DNA of 64,000 nt from JBJTUH01 sp044346175 (GCA_044346175.1 JBIIZQ010000002.1:186001-250000), one strand, 5' to 3'. Shown: positions 26,772 through 36,003, counted from the first letter of the stretch. Numbers and translations are program-made. Notes: generated by a model not told the origin, from the sequence alone.

Positions 26772-26863
26772 GAAAATAGCTTTCTTTAAGTTATCGGTTC
26801 ATTAAAAGTAGTTAGGGATAACACGTCCATAAGAGAAAAGCAGGCATACAAAAAGGCATCTAA

Positions 26864-26892
26864 ATTAAAGAGGCATTATTACCGAAGGTCAA
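26864..26892 (-). promoter_or_regulatory. Likely metK promoter
   Basis: On the minus strand TTGACC (26892-26887) and TTTAAT (26869-26864) are 17 bases apart. Transcription would start near 26857, giving an 85-base leader. I looked for a SAM riboswitch core in this leader and did not find one. Confidence 0.6.
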
Positions 26893-27546
26893 TCCATTAA
26901 AACACGCACACCATGCAACACACCCTGTAACGCAGTCCGATAAACCATCCCAACAATGACTTGGGGTTTTTTAGTGTTTGGTTATAGGCGAGATGCTTTT
27001 TCGTTTCATTATAAAGGACATTATCATACTACAAGGAAAGCACAGCATCCATAAAAGGATTTACACGAGAGTGTTTATTTTAAGTGGTCACAAAGGCAAA
27101 CCTATAAAGCTTCTTTATTGGGGCTTCTTTGATTGGGACTTCCTTTTTGCCTTCTCCCCACCGACACAGGCCGCATCCAGAAGTGTGCGTATCTACTTCA
27201 CACCCTATCACTGTGTCACTCTGTACGAAGTTGCAGGGTCTCCCTCAGTACTGTGGATACCACAACCTACATCAGTATGACGAGGGACTTACCACGACGG
27301 TCCTGTTAACCCCTCACAATAAACACACTGCTTCAACACTAAATGTAACTTTTTATGACATCCATTCAAAGTTTCTTTCAAGATTTACCCCTACTTGCCG
27401 AAGCCGATAGCGTAAAGCTTCTTCAGCTTTTATGTTAGCCTATTGCACGTGTGTTAAGTTTATTTTTAAAAAGGGTGCATCACAACCCAACGAAGAGGCG
27501 AGATGGGATGCCCCTTCATGGAACAAAGGAGTGTGAGGGTAACGTC
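26893..27546. other. Long intergenic stretch, no supported gene
   Basis: About 650 bases between the metK promoter and the gene at 27547. Several short frames exist but have poor composition. A 27-codon frame at 27355-27438 (start MTSIQSFFQDLPLL) looks protein-like but has no Shine-Dalgarno. A short hairpin CCCAA/TTGGG followed by TTTTTT at about 26949-26971 and a 6-bp palindrome ATAAAG/CTTTAT near 27104 were seen. A small RNA could be encoded here but I recognise none. Confidence 0.4.
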
Positions 27547-27939
27547 ATGATGATGGTAAATACCTCAGCCAGTATTGGGTCTAATTCAGCCAACCTAAAC
27601 CGTGGGGGTGCCATGAGTCATCCACTTCCCCCCATTGTTCAAGAAATTTCTTTAAGAAATCAGCAGCTATGGGAGGCTTCTCAACGTAGCAAAAATCCAA
27701 GCCAGAACGTTGCCAAAGGGCGTACAGATGCCTCAGTCGTCACAGACCCCTCCGAAGTACTACCTGCACCTGCCCAGCGTACAGCATATGACACCATGTT
27801 TGCCGAAACGGTTACGTTTCCTCAACCTGACAATACGGACTTAATGAGAGTCCGTCTGAAACAAATGGGGATGGAAAGTGCCATTCTCCCTAAAGAAGCA
27901 GAAGCCTTTCCCGAAAGTAACGTCGATACGGAAGCTTAG
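27547..27939 (+). CDS. Hypothetical protein
   Basis: A 130-residue hydrophilic product rich in Asn, Ser, Pro and Gln, without membrane segments or a signal peptide. It opens with ATGATGATG at 27547, which is the habit of this genome, with GAGGGTAACG upstream. The frame continues upstream to 27451 but that part is of poor composition. A short PPIVQEISLRNQQLWEAS segment may be helical; the rest seems disordered. No family recognised. It is convergent with recG, whose end lies 15 bases away. Confidence 0.55.
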   Translation: MMMVNTSASIGSNSANLNRGGAMSHPLPPIVQEISLRNQQLWEASQRSKNPSQNVAKGRTDASVVTDPSEVLPAPAQRTAYDTMFAETVTFPQPDNTDLMRVRLKQMGMESAILPKEAEAFPESNVDTEA

Positions 27940-27954
27940 CATCTGGAAGGACAC

Positions 27955-30684
27955 TTAGCCTCCAGAAAGCACTTGGAAGGCGTGGTCGGTTTTACTAAAA
28001 ATCAACTGCCAGAAAGAGGCGTTATCCCACACACTCGTGTCTGAAGCGAGCCAAGTTTGGACTAAATGTCGAGAGCGTTCCACTAAGTTCCTATCCGTCA
28101 TCAAATCGGCGAGTGCAAAAAGGCTATCCCCACTTTGAAGGGTACCAAGCATTTCCCCAGGTCCCCTCAGTTCAAGGTCTTTCTCGGCGATATAAAACCC
28201 GTCTTCAGAGTCCACAAGCACCTGAAGACGTTCCTGCGACTTAGGCCCCTTACCTTGATTCACCAAGTAACAATAGCTTTGGTGGGTTCCCCGTCCTACA
28301 CGTCCTCTCAATTGGTGGAGCTGGGCAAGCCCGAATCGTTCCGCATGGTCAATAAGCATCATGGTTGCATTCGGTACATCAACGCCTACTTCCACCACAG
28401 TGGTACTCACCAAAATATCATATTCGTGGGCTTTAAAGGCGGCCATGACACGTGACTTTTCCTCCGCTGCCATTTGCCCATGAAGAAGCCCCACACGGTA
28501 ATGGTTAAATACGGTTTCTTGGAGTTTTTTTGCCTCAGTCGTCGCATCTTTCAAACTCATTTCCTGCGGAGGGGCTTTTACCATCGTAGAGGATTTATCC
28601 TCGGAGGACTGACGACTGCCCGATTTTTTCTTGGTTGTACTTGGTTTTTCCTCTGCTTTATCTACAAGCGGATAAATGATATAAGCCTGTCTCCCCATAA
28701 AGAGCTGCTCTTTGATATGTTGGTAAGCTTTTGCCAAGGCACGGTCAGACCCTGTGATCATGAAGGTTTGAATAGGTTGCCGACCGGGGGGACGCTCCGT
28801 CATCAAGGCAATATCCAAATCGCCGTGTAAGGTCATGGAAAGCGTTCTCGGAATGGGTGTTGCCGTCATACTCAATAAATCAGCATGATGTCCTTTGGCG
28901 AGTATCTGGCTCCGTTGTTTCACACCAAAACGGTGCTGTTCGTCAATCACAACAATCCCCAAACGTGCAAATTCAACGGTTTCCTGAATGAGTGCATGTG
29001 TTCCTACCACCACATGACTTTGTCCAGACAAGGCAAGCTGCTTTTGTTCTCGCTTTTGCTTGGGTGTAAGCTTACCCGCTAAAAAACCAACCTTTAACCC
29101 TAAGGGGGTAAGCCACTCGGTAAGTTTAAGATAATGCTGTTCTGCTAAGATTTCAGTGGGTGCCATTAAAACCCCCTGCTCCCCTTGCTCAATGGCAAGT
29201 AAAAGTGCCAAAATCGCAACCACTGTTTTACCGCTACCAACATCCCCCTGTACCAAGCGATACATGGGCGAACCTGAGGCCATATCTTGCGCAATAGCCT
29301 CAAACGTACGCTGCTGACTCCCCGTCAAAGTAAAGGGCAGGGCTTGTAAAAACTGGTGAACCAACCCTTGTGGTTTAGGAATCCCTCGATTTGAGGATTT
29401 TGAGGATGCCGTAAGCGACGCTTTAAGCGTCTCGTTGAGTGCCTTATTCCCTTGTTGATACTGATGCTTAATCCATGCCAAACGACACTGAAACGCAAAA
29501 AGTTCATCATACGCCAAACGACTTCTGGCACCCTCTGCATCCGCTAAGGTGGTAGGACGATGAATATGCTCATACGCCTGAACCAACGACCATTGTGCCA
29601 AGAGGGGGTCTTGTCCATGAAGCGTTTGTGGGATACAGTCCACCAGATAGGACTTTGCTTTTTCAAGCGTCGTATGAATCAGTGTCCTGAGATAATTGAG
29701 AGGCAACCCCTGCGTAAGAGGATAAATAGGAAGAATTTTCCCTGTGGGTACAGGTGCCACCGCCGTGGGCTGAGAAGCTACCACAGGTAACGCTGGGGCA
29801 TGAGTCAGTAACTCAAGCTGAGGTTGCTCAATGCTAGGCAGCCCGGAAAAACGGTCAAACTTCACAAGTCCTGAGAGCATCAGCTCGCTCCCCACGGGGT
29901 ACTGCTTCTGATAGAGTGCCTCCATGGCACGTAAACGACTCGTCGGTAAAAACCACGTCACAAGAGCCTTGCCAGAACTATCCTTAACGAGCAATTTAAG
30001 AATACCAATTTTTTTCCCAAGTGGCTGTACCACCTGCCACTGGTGAACATAAGCCACCAAGGTAACAGTTTCACCTTCTGAAAGTTCATCAATACGTTTG
30101 CGTTGCGTATAGTCCAAGTAACTTCTTGGGAAGTGTCGCAGTAAATCCATCACGACATAGACTTGCAGCTGCCCCAAGCGTTGTGCCATGACAGGTCCCA
30201 CTTTAGGAAGATACATCACAGGACGTTCTAAAAACCCCTCCTCTCGGCTCGGTGGGGTAACAGGAGGCGGTGGCACCTTTGGCTTAAGAGCCTGTGGCAC
30301 CTCTTGAGGATAGCCATGGAGCGTTCCACTCTCTTGAGCATCACCCTGTAGAGCGTCTTGGGTAGCAGGATACTCTTGCGCTTGTGGAGGCGCATCCCCC
30401 AGCAACGGTTCTATCAGTTGTTGTAGCTGATGAATCAATCGTCGACGCTCTCCCATATCCTGTAAGCTATAGCTGGACCATTGAATCAAGAGTATTTGAA
30501 GCTGTTTTTGCACCCCTTTATCAACATCACGCCATGCCCCCATCGCCACGAGAGCTTGTAGTACATCCCTACTAAAGCTTGAAAAACGTTGCTTTTTGCC
30601 TCGCACATCGGTGTACTGATGGCGTATTTCAGCTTCACATGCACGATTGAGAAGTGTGGCTTGGGTATAAATGTCTTGTTGCAT
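27955..30684 (-). CDS. recG: ATP-dependent DNA helicase RecG
   Basis: A 909-residue RecG, which remodels stalled forks and branches Holliday junctions. An N-terminal region of about 150 residues precedes the wedge domain, which begins at VMYLPKVGPVMAQRLGQL and carries the OB-fold (TVTLVAYVHQWQV). Helicase motifs: QGDVGSGKTVVAILALL (Walker A near 478), MAPTEILAEQH, VIDEQHRFGVKQR (DEQH near 578), MTATPIPRTL, VSTTVVEVGVDVPNATMM and HQLRGRVGRG. A Lys/Ser-rich insertion of about 45 residues (around 670-715) lies between the two helicase lobes. Typical RecG is about 690 residues; N-terminal extensions of this kind are known from cyanobacterial relatives. Confidence 0.95.
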   Translation of the reverse strand: MQQDIYTQATLLNRACEAEIRHQYTDVRGKKQRFSSFSRDVLQALVAMGAWRDVDKGVQKQLQILLIQWSSYSLQDMGERRRLIHQLQQLIEPLLGDAPPQAQEYPATQDALQGDAQESGTLHGYPQEVPQALKPKVPPPPVTPPSREEGFLERPVMYLPKVGPVMAQRLGQLQVYVVMDLLRHFPRSYLDYTQRKRIDELSEGETVTLVAYVHQWQVVQPLGKKIGILKLLVKDSSGKALVTWFLPTSRLRAMEALYQKQYPVGSELMLSGLVKFDRFSGLPSIEQPQLELLTHAPALPVVASQPTAVAPVPTGKILPIYPLTQGLPLNYLRTLIHTTLEKAKSYLVDCIPQTLHGQDPLLAQWSLVQAYEHIHRPTTLADAEGARSRLAYDELFAFQCRLAWIKHQYQQGNKALNETLKASLTASSKSSNRGIPKPQGLVHQFLQALPFTLTGSQQRTFEAIAQDMASGSPMYRLVQGDVGSGKTVVAILALLLAIEQGEQGVLMAPTEILAEQHYLKLTEWLTPLGLKVGFLAGKLTPKQKREQKQLALSGQSHVVVGTHALIQETVEFARLGIVVIDEQHRFGVKQRSQILAKGHHADLLSMTATPIPRTLSMTLHGDLDIALMTERPPGRQPIQTFMITGSDRALAKAYQHIKEQLFMGRQAYIIYPLVDKAEEKPSTTKKKSGSRQSSEDKSSTMVKAPPQEMSLKDATTEAKKLQETVFNHYRVGLLHGQMAAEEKSRVMAAFKAHEYDILVSTTVVEVGVDVPNATMMLIDHAERFGLAQLHQLRGRVGRGTHQSYCYLVNQGKGPKSQERLQVLVDSEDGFYIAEKDLELRGPGEMLGTLQSGDSLFALADLMTDRNLVERSRHLVQTWLASDTSVWDNASFWQLIFSKTDHAFQVLSGG

Positions 30685-30881
30685 GGCTCCAGTGTATCAT
30701 AAAGAGTACAAGGCATAGGCAAGGCACAACCCAAGACATTGCTTTTTGAAAGATAAAATCCACTAGTGACGAAACCATACGTAACTGTTAATATAAACAT
30801 GAGACCCCTTATAGAGTTTGACACTCTCACGGACTATGATTTACTGCTTAATTCCGAACCATGATAAAGGAATCATGCCTC

Positions 30882-31925
30882 ATGATGACGCTTTCTTTTA
30901 TACCATGCCTTTTGCCACGCCGTTTGGGATGTGCCTTGGCAGGATTAGCACTTGCGATGAGCCTCCTTCACGTATGTGCAACACCCGTACAAGCAGGCCC
31001 CCAAGAAGCCAAGCTCGCTTATCAGAGTGGGTATACCGCTTACAGACAAGGACGACCCGATGTCGCACGTCAGTACTTTTTACAAGCCATTCAACACGAC
31101 CCCCAATTTGCCGATGCACACTATAATTTAGGCATGTTGGCTTACAGACAACAACAGTGGCAAGAGTCCTACCAGTCATTCGACCGTGCCAGAATGTTAA
31201 ACCCTGGCGACCAAAATGCGATTTACTTCACAGGGCTGAGTCTTGAAAAACTCAAAGCCTTCCCCCAAGCCATTGAGATGCTCTCTCAAATGACACCCTC
31301 TCATAACATGTACCCTGAGGCACGGGGTAAAATTAACCGTATGCGCGATGTACTTGCCATGCATCCTGAGTGGGTCAAACAGCCTGCACTCGCAAGCCAA
31401 CCCACCTCCCCCTATGGCGCATCCACCAGTATCAATAGTTTAAAACCTGTCGCCAATAACACGGCAGCCATTGCCCGTACAACCAGTACCCCGCAACAAA
31501 CGGCGATGCTGGCAACCAATATCGCCACTAGCAAAGCAAGCCCCCCTGGTACTATCAGTACTTTTGTAAAGAACATTCCTGGTCCCTCTGGTGTGGTCAT
31601 TGGCACAGATGGCAACATGTATGTAGCCAGTTTCTCTAAAAACACCATTTCTCGTGTAGAAGCCTCAGGGCGCGTGGTTCCTGTCGTCACGGGGATGGGC
31701 GTGAACGGGCCAGTGGGGATGGTGTGTGACCCTCGTAACGGTCATTTGTATGTTGCGAACTATAACGCCAACAATATTCTGAAAATCTCACCCCAAGGTA
31801 AAGTTTCAGTACTCGCCACAGGACTAAAACACCCTTATATGCTTTCACTTGATAGTGTCAATGGGTATTTATTTGTATCAGAATCCGATGCCAATACCGT
31901 CTCACGGATTCAAGTTTCTCCCTAG
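30882..31925 (+). CDS. Secreted TPR / NHL-type beta-propeller protein
   Basis: A 347-residue exported protein. A signal peptide (LGCALAGLALAMSLLHV, likely cleavage after PVQA) is followed by about three TPR units (YQSGYTAYRQGRPDVARQYFLQAIQHDPQFADAHYNLGMLAYRQ... to about residue 140), a Ser/Thr/Ala linker, and from about residue 215 to the end three or four NHL/SMP-30-like blades with the repeating pattern GPSGVVIGTDGNMYVASFSKNTISRV, GPVGMVCDPRNGHLYVANYNANNI and PYMLSLDSVNGYLFVSESDANTV. The number of blades is too few for a full propeller, so it may dimerise or be shortened. ATGATG 30882 follows AAAGGAA by about nine bases. Likely protein-protein contacts in the periplasm. Confidence 0.75.
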   Translation: MMTLSFIPCLLPRRLGCALAGLALAMSLLHVCATPVQAGPQEAKLAYQSGYTAYRQGRPDVARQYFLQAIQHDPQFADAHYNLGMLAYRQQQWQESYQSFDRARMLNPGDQNAIYFTGLSLEKLKAFPQAIEMLSQMTPSHNMYPEARGKINRMRDVLAMHPEWVKQPALASQPTSPYGASTSINSLKPVANNTAAIARTTSTPQQTAMLATNIATSKASPPGTISTFVKNIPGPSGVVIGTDGNMYVASFSKNTISRVEASGRVVPVVTGMGVNGPVGMVCDPRNGHLYVANYNANNILKISPQGKVSVLATGLKHPYMLSLDSVNGYLFVSESDANTVSRIQVSP

Positions 31926-31984
31926 ATAGAGGGGGCAAAGTAGTCTCGGTTTTCATCACCACTTACCCCGCTCATTGGTTCAAT

Positions 31985-32031
31985 CATACAAAAGCATATC
32001 CCCCTTGATACAACGGATATGCTTTTGTATG
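31985..32031 (+). terminator. 17-bp perfect stem-loop, probable terminator
   Basis: 31985-32001 pairs without mismatch with 32015-32031; the loop is 13 bases. The right arm contains TTTT, and no separate T-run follows. It lies between the TPR/NHL gene and mqnD. Confidence 0.6.
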
Positions 32032-32168
32032 TCGTGGTGAAAAAGTGTCTTCATGCTATGATAAAAGCACCTTTTTAGACCATACTCACTGGATACCCTC
32101 GGGGGCGTGGTCTTTTGTTTGTTGTGCTTTCAGTCACCGCAATGTGCCACTAGAACGGTGTATCCTCT

Positions 32169-33050
32169 ATGATGCTCGCTACACACACCATGACCCAACC
32201 TCAAACACGTACCCTTACTTTGGCACACAGTCCCGATGCGGATGATGCCTTCATGTTTTACGCCCTCACAAACCACAAAATTGATGCCGAAGGCTTACAC
32301 TTTGAGCATGTTTTGGTTGACATCGAAACCCTAAATCATGCGGCGGACGAGGGTACCTATGACATGACCGCTATTTCACTCCATGCCTATGCCAAGCTCC
32401 ATGAAACTTACGCCCTGATGGCTGTAGGCGGCAGCATCGGCAACAAATACGGCCCAAAGGTTATTGCTCGTGAAGCCCTCACCCTCTCTCAAATACGAGA
32501 TAAAGGCATGGTGGTTGCCGTCCCTGGAGAACGTACCACAGCGTACTTGTTGCTTAAACTTTGGGCCCCCGACCTACCCGTACGTATCATGCCTTTTGAT
32601 GCCATTCAACCCGCTGTTGCCCAAGGGCAAGTCGATGTAGGACTCATCATCCATGAAGGACAACTCACCTACCAACAAGATGGTCTGTGCTTGGTTGAAG
32701 ACCTCGGTGCTTGGTGGTTTAAGGAAACAGGACTCCTTGCCCCTTTAGGCTTTAATGCGATTAAGCGTTCCTTAGGGTATGACACGATGCAACAAGCCAC
32801 TCGTGTGTTACAGCGCAGTGTTGCCTATGCAATGACGCACCAAGAAGAAGCCCTGAAGGGTGCATTGCACTTTGCAAGAGCCTTAGAAAACGAATGGGAC
32901 AAGGCACTCGACTTTGTGGGGATGTATGTCAATGAGCATACCCTCCTCGCAGATGCCGACGTACAGGAAGGTGCCAAAATGCTGCTCCAAAAAGGGTATG
33001 AAGCGGGTATTATTCCTGAGCTTGTCGTGCCTGAGTTTATCATGCCTTGA
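32169..33050 (+). CDS. mqnD: MqnD-type 1,4-dihydroxy-6-naphthoate synthase
   Basis: A 293-residue protein of the MqnA/MqnD family with a periplasmic-binding-like fold but no signal peptide. MqnD converts cyclic dehypoxanthinylfutalosine to 1,4-dihydroxy-6-naphthoate in the futalosine route to menaquinone. Seen: LAHSPDADDAFMFYAL near the start, DIETLNHAADEGTYDMTAISLHAYA, GPKVIARE, AVPGERTTAYLLLKLW and LIIHEGQLTY, the last matching the catalytic His region of MqnD. ATGATG at 32169 is the first start; ATG 32190 is possible. The other mqn genes are not in the window. A generic substrate-binding protein is the alternative, disfavoured by the absence of an export signal. Confidence 0.78.
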   Translation: MMLATHTMTQPQTRTLTLAHSPDADDAFMFYALTNHKIDAEGLHFEHVLVDIETLNHAADEGTYDMTAISLHAYAKLHETYALMAVGGSIGNKYGPKVIAREALTLSQIRDKGMVVAVPGERTTAYLLLKLWAPDLPVRIMPFDAIQPAVAQGQVDVGLIIHEGQLTYQQDGLCLVEDLGAWWFKETGLLAPLGFNAIKRSLGYDTMQQATRVLQRSVAYAMTHQEEALKGALHFARALENEWDKALDFVGMYVNEHTLLADADVQEGAKMLLQKGYEAGIIPELVVPEFIMP

Positions 33051-33068
33051 AGTTAGGAACAAACTTCT

Positions 33069-33746
33069 GTGTTAAGGTGTCTTCCTCGGTGGTTTGCTAT
33101 TGTGTGTGTGTGCGTGACGTGTTGCACCCTGCCATGGTTCCTCAAAGAGCTGGGGTTGGCTCGGCGTGATGTGGCTTCAGTAGTTTATGCGGAACCACAC
33201 CTACCCACATGTGATTTAGGCATTCTCCCACAACTCCCAGAAGCCTTTGGTATCACAACACTTGGTCCACTGTTACTTGCCATGCCTCGAAAACCACGCC
33301 AAGGATGTCAAGGGTTTTCAAGAACAGCCGCCGAGGTTCACCGACGCATCCAAACTCTTATCAAGCAAGTAGCCTCAAACCCTTGGGGGGATGTTACAAC
33401 GGCACGCCTTTATAACCTTGCCACGATGGCCTATGCCTATGGAGATGGTCTTGCCGCTGTAGTCATCATGCACCATGTTCTGTTACGGAGTGCTACCCCT
33501 GTCCCCCCTTTGGTTTATATGGATTTTTTCATTCAAAGCTACCAAGCAAACCAAAGTGTTGATTTGTTAGTCCAGCAATTGGACACACTCCTCACGCAAT
33601 ATCCAGACCATCCTTGGCTCCCTCTGTTACACCAACGAGCCATTTCTCCCAAAGCAAGAGCCGTATTCCCTCCCAAACCCCTTTGTGACCGCAATAGCCA
33701 TGGCAGCGAATGCCGTGGGGGTGACACTGAACTCATACGATATTAA
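33069..33746 (+). CDS. Hypothetical protein with N-terminal membrane anchor or signal
   Basis: A 225-residue product. GTG 33069 is supported by TTAGGAAC about eight bases upstream and by its position 18 bases after mqnD, so it is probably co-transcribed. The N-terminus (CLPRWFAIVCVCVTCCTLPWFL) is a signal anchor or signal peptide. The remainder has an alpha-helical middle (RTAAEVHRRIQTLIKQVASN...ATMAYAYGDGLAAVVIMHHVLL) reminiscent of helical repeats but with no clear TPR pattern. The C-terminus is basic and carries isolated Cys. No family recognised. Confidence 0.58.
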   Translation: MLRCLPRWFAIVCVCVTCCTLPWFLKELGLARRDVASVVYAEPHLPTCDLGILPQLPEAFGITTLGPLLLAMPRKPRQGCQGFSRTAAEVHRRIQTLIKQVASNPWGDVTTARLYNLATMAYAYGDGLAAVVIMHHVLLRSATPVPPLVYMDFFIQSYQANQSVDLLVQQLDTLLTQYPDHPWLPLLHQRAISPKARAVFPPKPLCDRNSHGSECRGGDTELIRY

Positions 33747-33785
33747 CTTTCACAAACCCACTTTAAACACCCTCTGAAAAAGGGC

Positions 33786-33818
33786 TTGCACAATCTTTAT
33801 GTGTGTGGGATATATAAT
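33786..33818 (+). promoter_or_regulatory. Possible promoter of tRNA-Ala
   Basis: TTGCAC (33786-33791) lies 21 bases before a consensus TATAAT (33813-33818); a GATATA three to four bases earlier gives better 17-base spacing. The tRNA begins 29 bases after the TATAAT. Confidence 0.45.
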
Positions 33819-33847
33819 AAATAACAAATCAATCTTTTACACCTTTT

Positions 33848-33920
33848 GGGGCAATAGCGTAGTTGGTAGCGCGTCTCCATGGCATGGAGAAGGTCGGGGG
33901 TTCGAGTCCCCCTTGCTCCA
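33848..33920 (+). tRNA. tRNA-Ala (anticodon GGC)
   Basis: A 73-base cloverleaf. The acceptor GGGGCAA pairs with TTGCTCC and contains the G3:U70 wobble that marks alanine tRNAs. The D arm is GCGT-AGTTGGTA-GCGC, the anticodon stem TCTCC/GGAGA with loop ATGGCAT gives anticodon GGC (codons GCC/GCT), and the T arm is GGGGG-TTCGAGT-CCCCC. The discriminator base is A and CCA is not encoded. A T-run follows directly. Confidence 0.95.
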
Positions 33921-34252
33921 TTTTTTAATACGTCATTAAATTGTTTTTATAATTTTATTTTAAATAATTTCACTAGGCATCTGCTTATGTCTAGGGTAAA
34001 GTGAAAGTATACGCCTTACTCCAGTAACTTTAAACACTACGCCTACGTCTTCGGACACCATGCGATAAACCAAAAACGGAACGTTAAAAAAGTTACACCC
34101 CATGTCGTCTTTCTCGGGGTCAATCAGCAAAATGATACCAAGGAAGAAAGAGTACCGTAAAAGACGTTATGGTTTTGGAGAGGACGTTGCGTGTACTTTT
34201 GTATGTTCCTCAATGACACATCTTTCTTCCTGTTAAGCTTGGAGTATTGGTT
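33921..34252 (+). other. Leader region of the S1 gene
   Basis: About 330 bases without a gene. A hairpin at 33973-33994 (CTAGGCAT/ATGTCTAG, loop CTGCTT) and another at about 34096-34120 (ACCCC/GGGGT) could form in the S1 mRNA leader. S1 genes are autoregulated in other bacteria, but I cannot show it here. Confidence 0.35.
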
Positions 34253-35380
34253 ATGATGTTGGCTCAACGCCTTGCAGATTTAATGGCACGTAGTGGTGTT
34301 TCTATGGACACCCTTCAAGAAAATGCCTCGTTACAGGACAGTTTTGTCTCTTTATTGGAGTCCAGCTTTGAAAAAGAAGCACGTGTAGGGTCTCTAGTGG
34401 CTGGAGAGGTTCTCCGTCGTGAGAAAGACACCCTCATTGTGGATATTGGTGGCAAGTACGAAGGCCTTGTCCATATCAAAGAACTTTTAAGCCAAGGACT
34501 TGACGAAGAGGCTATTGCAGTAGAGTACGCTGAGGGTGCCGTACGGGAGTTCTTCTTAGTACGAGACATTGAGCGTGATTTACGTTATGTTCTCTCAACA
34601 CGTCGGGTACAGACAGTTAAAAATTGGCAGCATCTTCAAACCCTCAAAGAGGCACAAGAAACGCTTGAAGCCACCATTACAGGGAGTACCAAAGGTGGCT
34701 TACTGGCCAGTGTATGCCAAGTCAAAGGGTTTATTCCTTCTAGCCAGCTAAGAATGACCCGTCCCATTGAAGAAATGATGGGTGAAACGCTCCCTGTTAA
34801 AATTTTAGAAGTTGACAGACAGCGTAATAAACTTATTTTGAGTCATCGTCAGGCCATTTTTGAAGAAAAAGCCGCCTCCCGAGCAGAAACCCTCAAACAA
34901 CTTGAGGAAGGTACGTTAGTGAAGGGGCAAGTCGTCAAGGTAACTGATTTTGGGGTATTCATTGACATCAATGGGATTGATGGTCTTTTGCCGCTTTCTG
35001 AAATCACTTGGCGCCGCATTAAGCACCCGTCGGATGCCTTGGCACTCGGCGATGCGCTTGAAGTACGTGTATTGAGTATTGATGTTGAGCGTCAACGTAT
35101 CAGCTTGAGCTTGAAGCGTCTTCAGCCTGACCCTTGGTCGTTGGTGGAAACCTTCATCACAGAAAATCCTCAGTTGAAAGGTCAAGTCACCAAAGCACTT
35201 GCCTCTGGGGTATTGGTTGAAGTGATGCCTGGTGTAGAAGCTTTCTGCCCTTATGCACCCTACGGACGAATTTTCATGGTAGGGGAAACGTACCCATTCT
35301 CAGTCGTTTCAACGGATATTCCCAACCGTCGTATTACCCTTCAGTTTCAACCTGAAGGCGTGGCTTCAGAAGAAGGCTAA
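34253..35380 (+). CDS. S1 RNA-binding domain protein, ribosomal protein S1-like
   Basis: A 375-residue protein with S1 (OB-fold) repeats. Domains: about 45-115 (VGSLVAGEVLRREKDTLIVDIGGKYEGLVHIKEL), about 135-205 (EATITGSTKGGLLASVCQVKGFIPSSQL), about 220-290 (GTLVKGQVVKVTDFGVFIDINGIDGLLPLSEITWRR, the best match) and a weak fourth about 305-370. Three to four domains with about 375 residues match the short S1 of cyanobacteria rather than the six-domain E. coli protein; the role is mRNA binding at the 30S subunit. ATGATG 34253 follows TTGGAG by about 11 bases; the in-frame TTG at 34247 is less likely. Confidence 0.87.
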   Translation: MMLAQRLADLMARSGVSMDTLQENASLQDSFVSLLESSFEKEARVGSLVAGEVLRREKDTLIVDIGGKYEGLVHIKELLSQGLDEEAIAVEYAEGAVREFFLVRDIERDLRYVLSTRRVQTVKNWQHLQTLKEAQETLEATITGSTKGGLLASVCQVKGFIPSSQLRMTRPIEEMMGETLPVKILEVDRQRNKLILSHRQAIFEEKAASRAETLKQLEEGTLVKGQVVKVTDFGVFIDINGIDGLLPLSEITWRRIKHPSDALALGDALEVRVLSIDVERQRISLSLKRLQPDPWSLVETFITENPQLKGQVTKALASGVLVEVMPGVEAFCPYAPYGRIFMVGETYPFSVVSTDIPNRRITLQFQPEGVASEEG

Positions 35381-35405
35381 GACGTTTCCTCGAAGCCAAC
35401 ATCTT

Positions 35406-35454
35406 CTCCCTAGAGTGATGGGGTTCATACCACCCTCTAGGGAGAGGCTTTTTT
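35406..35454 (+). terminator. Rho-independent terminator after the S1 gene
   Basis: CTCCCTAGAG (35406-35415) pairs with CTCTAGGGAG (35435-35444), then AGGC and TTTTTT (35449-35454). Confidence 0.88.
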
Positions 35455-35516
35455 CAGCATGAGGGTTTGCACATTCCGTATGTTTCTTGTAACATCATGA
35501 ATGGTTTCTTTATTTT

Positions 35517-35586
35517 GTGATGCTGTTGTACAAGTGTCTTGTAACCATCACGTTAACTGCTTTCCCTTAGCAGTGTGTTTTAACAC
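35517..35586 (+). promoter_or_regulatory. Structured leader of rplU, possible ribosomal-protein control element
   Basis: GTGATG (35517-35522) pairs with CATCAC (35546-35551), enclosing an asymmetric internal loop and an inner stem TACAAG/CTTGTA with loop TGT. Two further small hairpins follow (CTGC/GCAG near 35557-35573 and GTGTTTTAACAC at about 35575-35586). Position ahead of rplU-rpmA suggests autogenous control, by analogy with other L21 leaders. Confidence 0.4.
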
Positions 35587-35670
35587 CCAGTTTTTATGGT
35601 GCTTTCTTCTTTATTTTATCTATTTCTTTTTTAAAATGACACACGTGACGTGTTTAGGATATATACAACC

Positions 35671-36003
35671 ATGATGACCGAAAAAGCGAGCAAAAAAGCG
35701 GTACTTCAGCTGAACAACAAGCAATATGAAGTAGAAGAAAACCGTTACCTTCTTGTTGACTTATTGGATGCTGAAGTAGGGTCTGAGTTCACCGTAGATA
35801 CGGTTAATCTTTTAATGGATGGTGAGACCGTAAAAGTAGGACAGCCTTTCGTGGCAGGTGCCTCTGCAACTTTAAAAGTTTTAGGGCATGTCAAAAGCAG
35901 AAAAGTGATTGTATTCAAGTACCGTCCCAAAAAAGGGTACCGTCGTAAAAACGGACATCGTCAGCAATATACACGAGTCTCTGTGGAAGCAATTTTAGGG
36001 TAG
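35671..36003 (+). CDS. rplU: 50S ribosomal protein L21
   Basis: A 110-residue L21, which binds 23S rRNA. Seen: AVLQLNNKQYEVEENRYLLVD at the N-terminus, DTVNLLMDGETVKVGQPFVAGASATLKVLGHVKSRKVIVFKYRPKKGYRRKNGHRQQYTRV at the C-terminal basic signature. ATGATG 35671 begins just before the conserved start; the frame continues upstream to GTG 35650, less likely. Followed by rpmA after 91 bases, the usual L21-L27 order. Confidence 0.95.
   Translation: MMTEKASKKAVLQLNNKQYEVEENRYLLVDLLDAEVGSEFTVDTVNLLMDGETVKVGQPFVAGASATLKVLGHVKSRKVIVFKYRPKKGYRRKNGHRQQYTRVSVEAILG

Noticed and set aside
26772..26863. Possible SAM riboswitch in the metK leader
   Set aside because: I looked for the conserved SAM-I core and found no match; the leader is only about 85 bases from the predicted start.
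26978..27410. Plus-strand frames in the long gap upstream of 27547
   Set aside because: Aromatic- and Cys-rich, no Shine-Dalgarno, no family features; likely chance frames.
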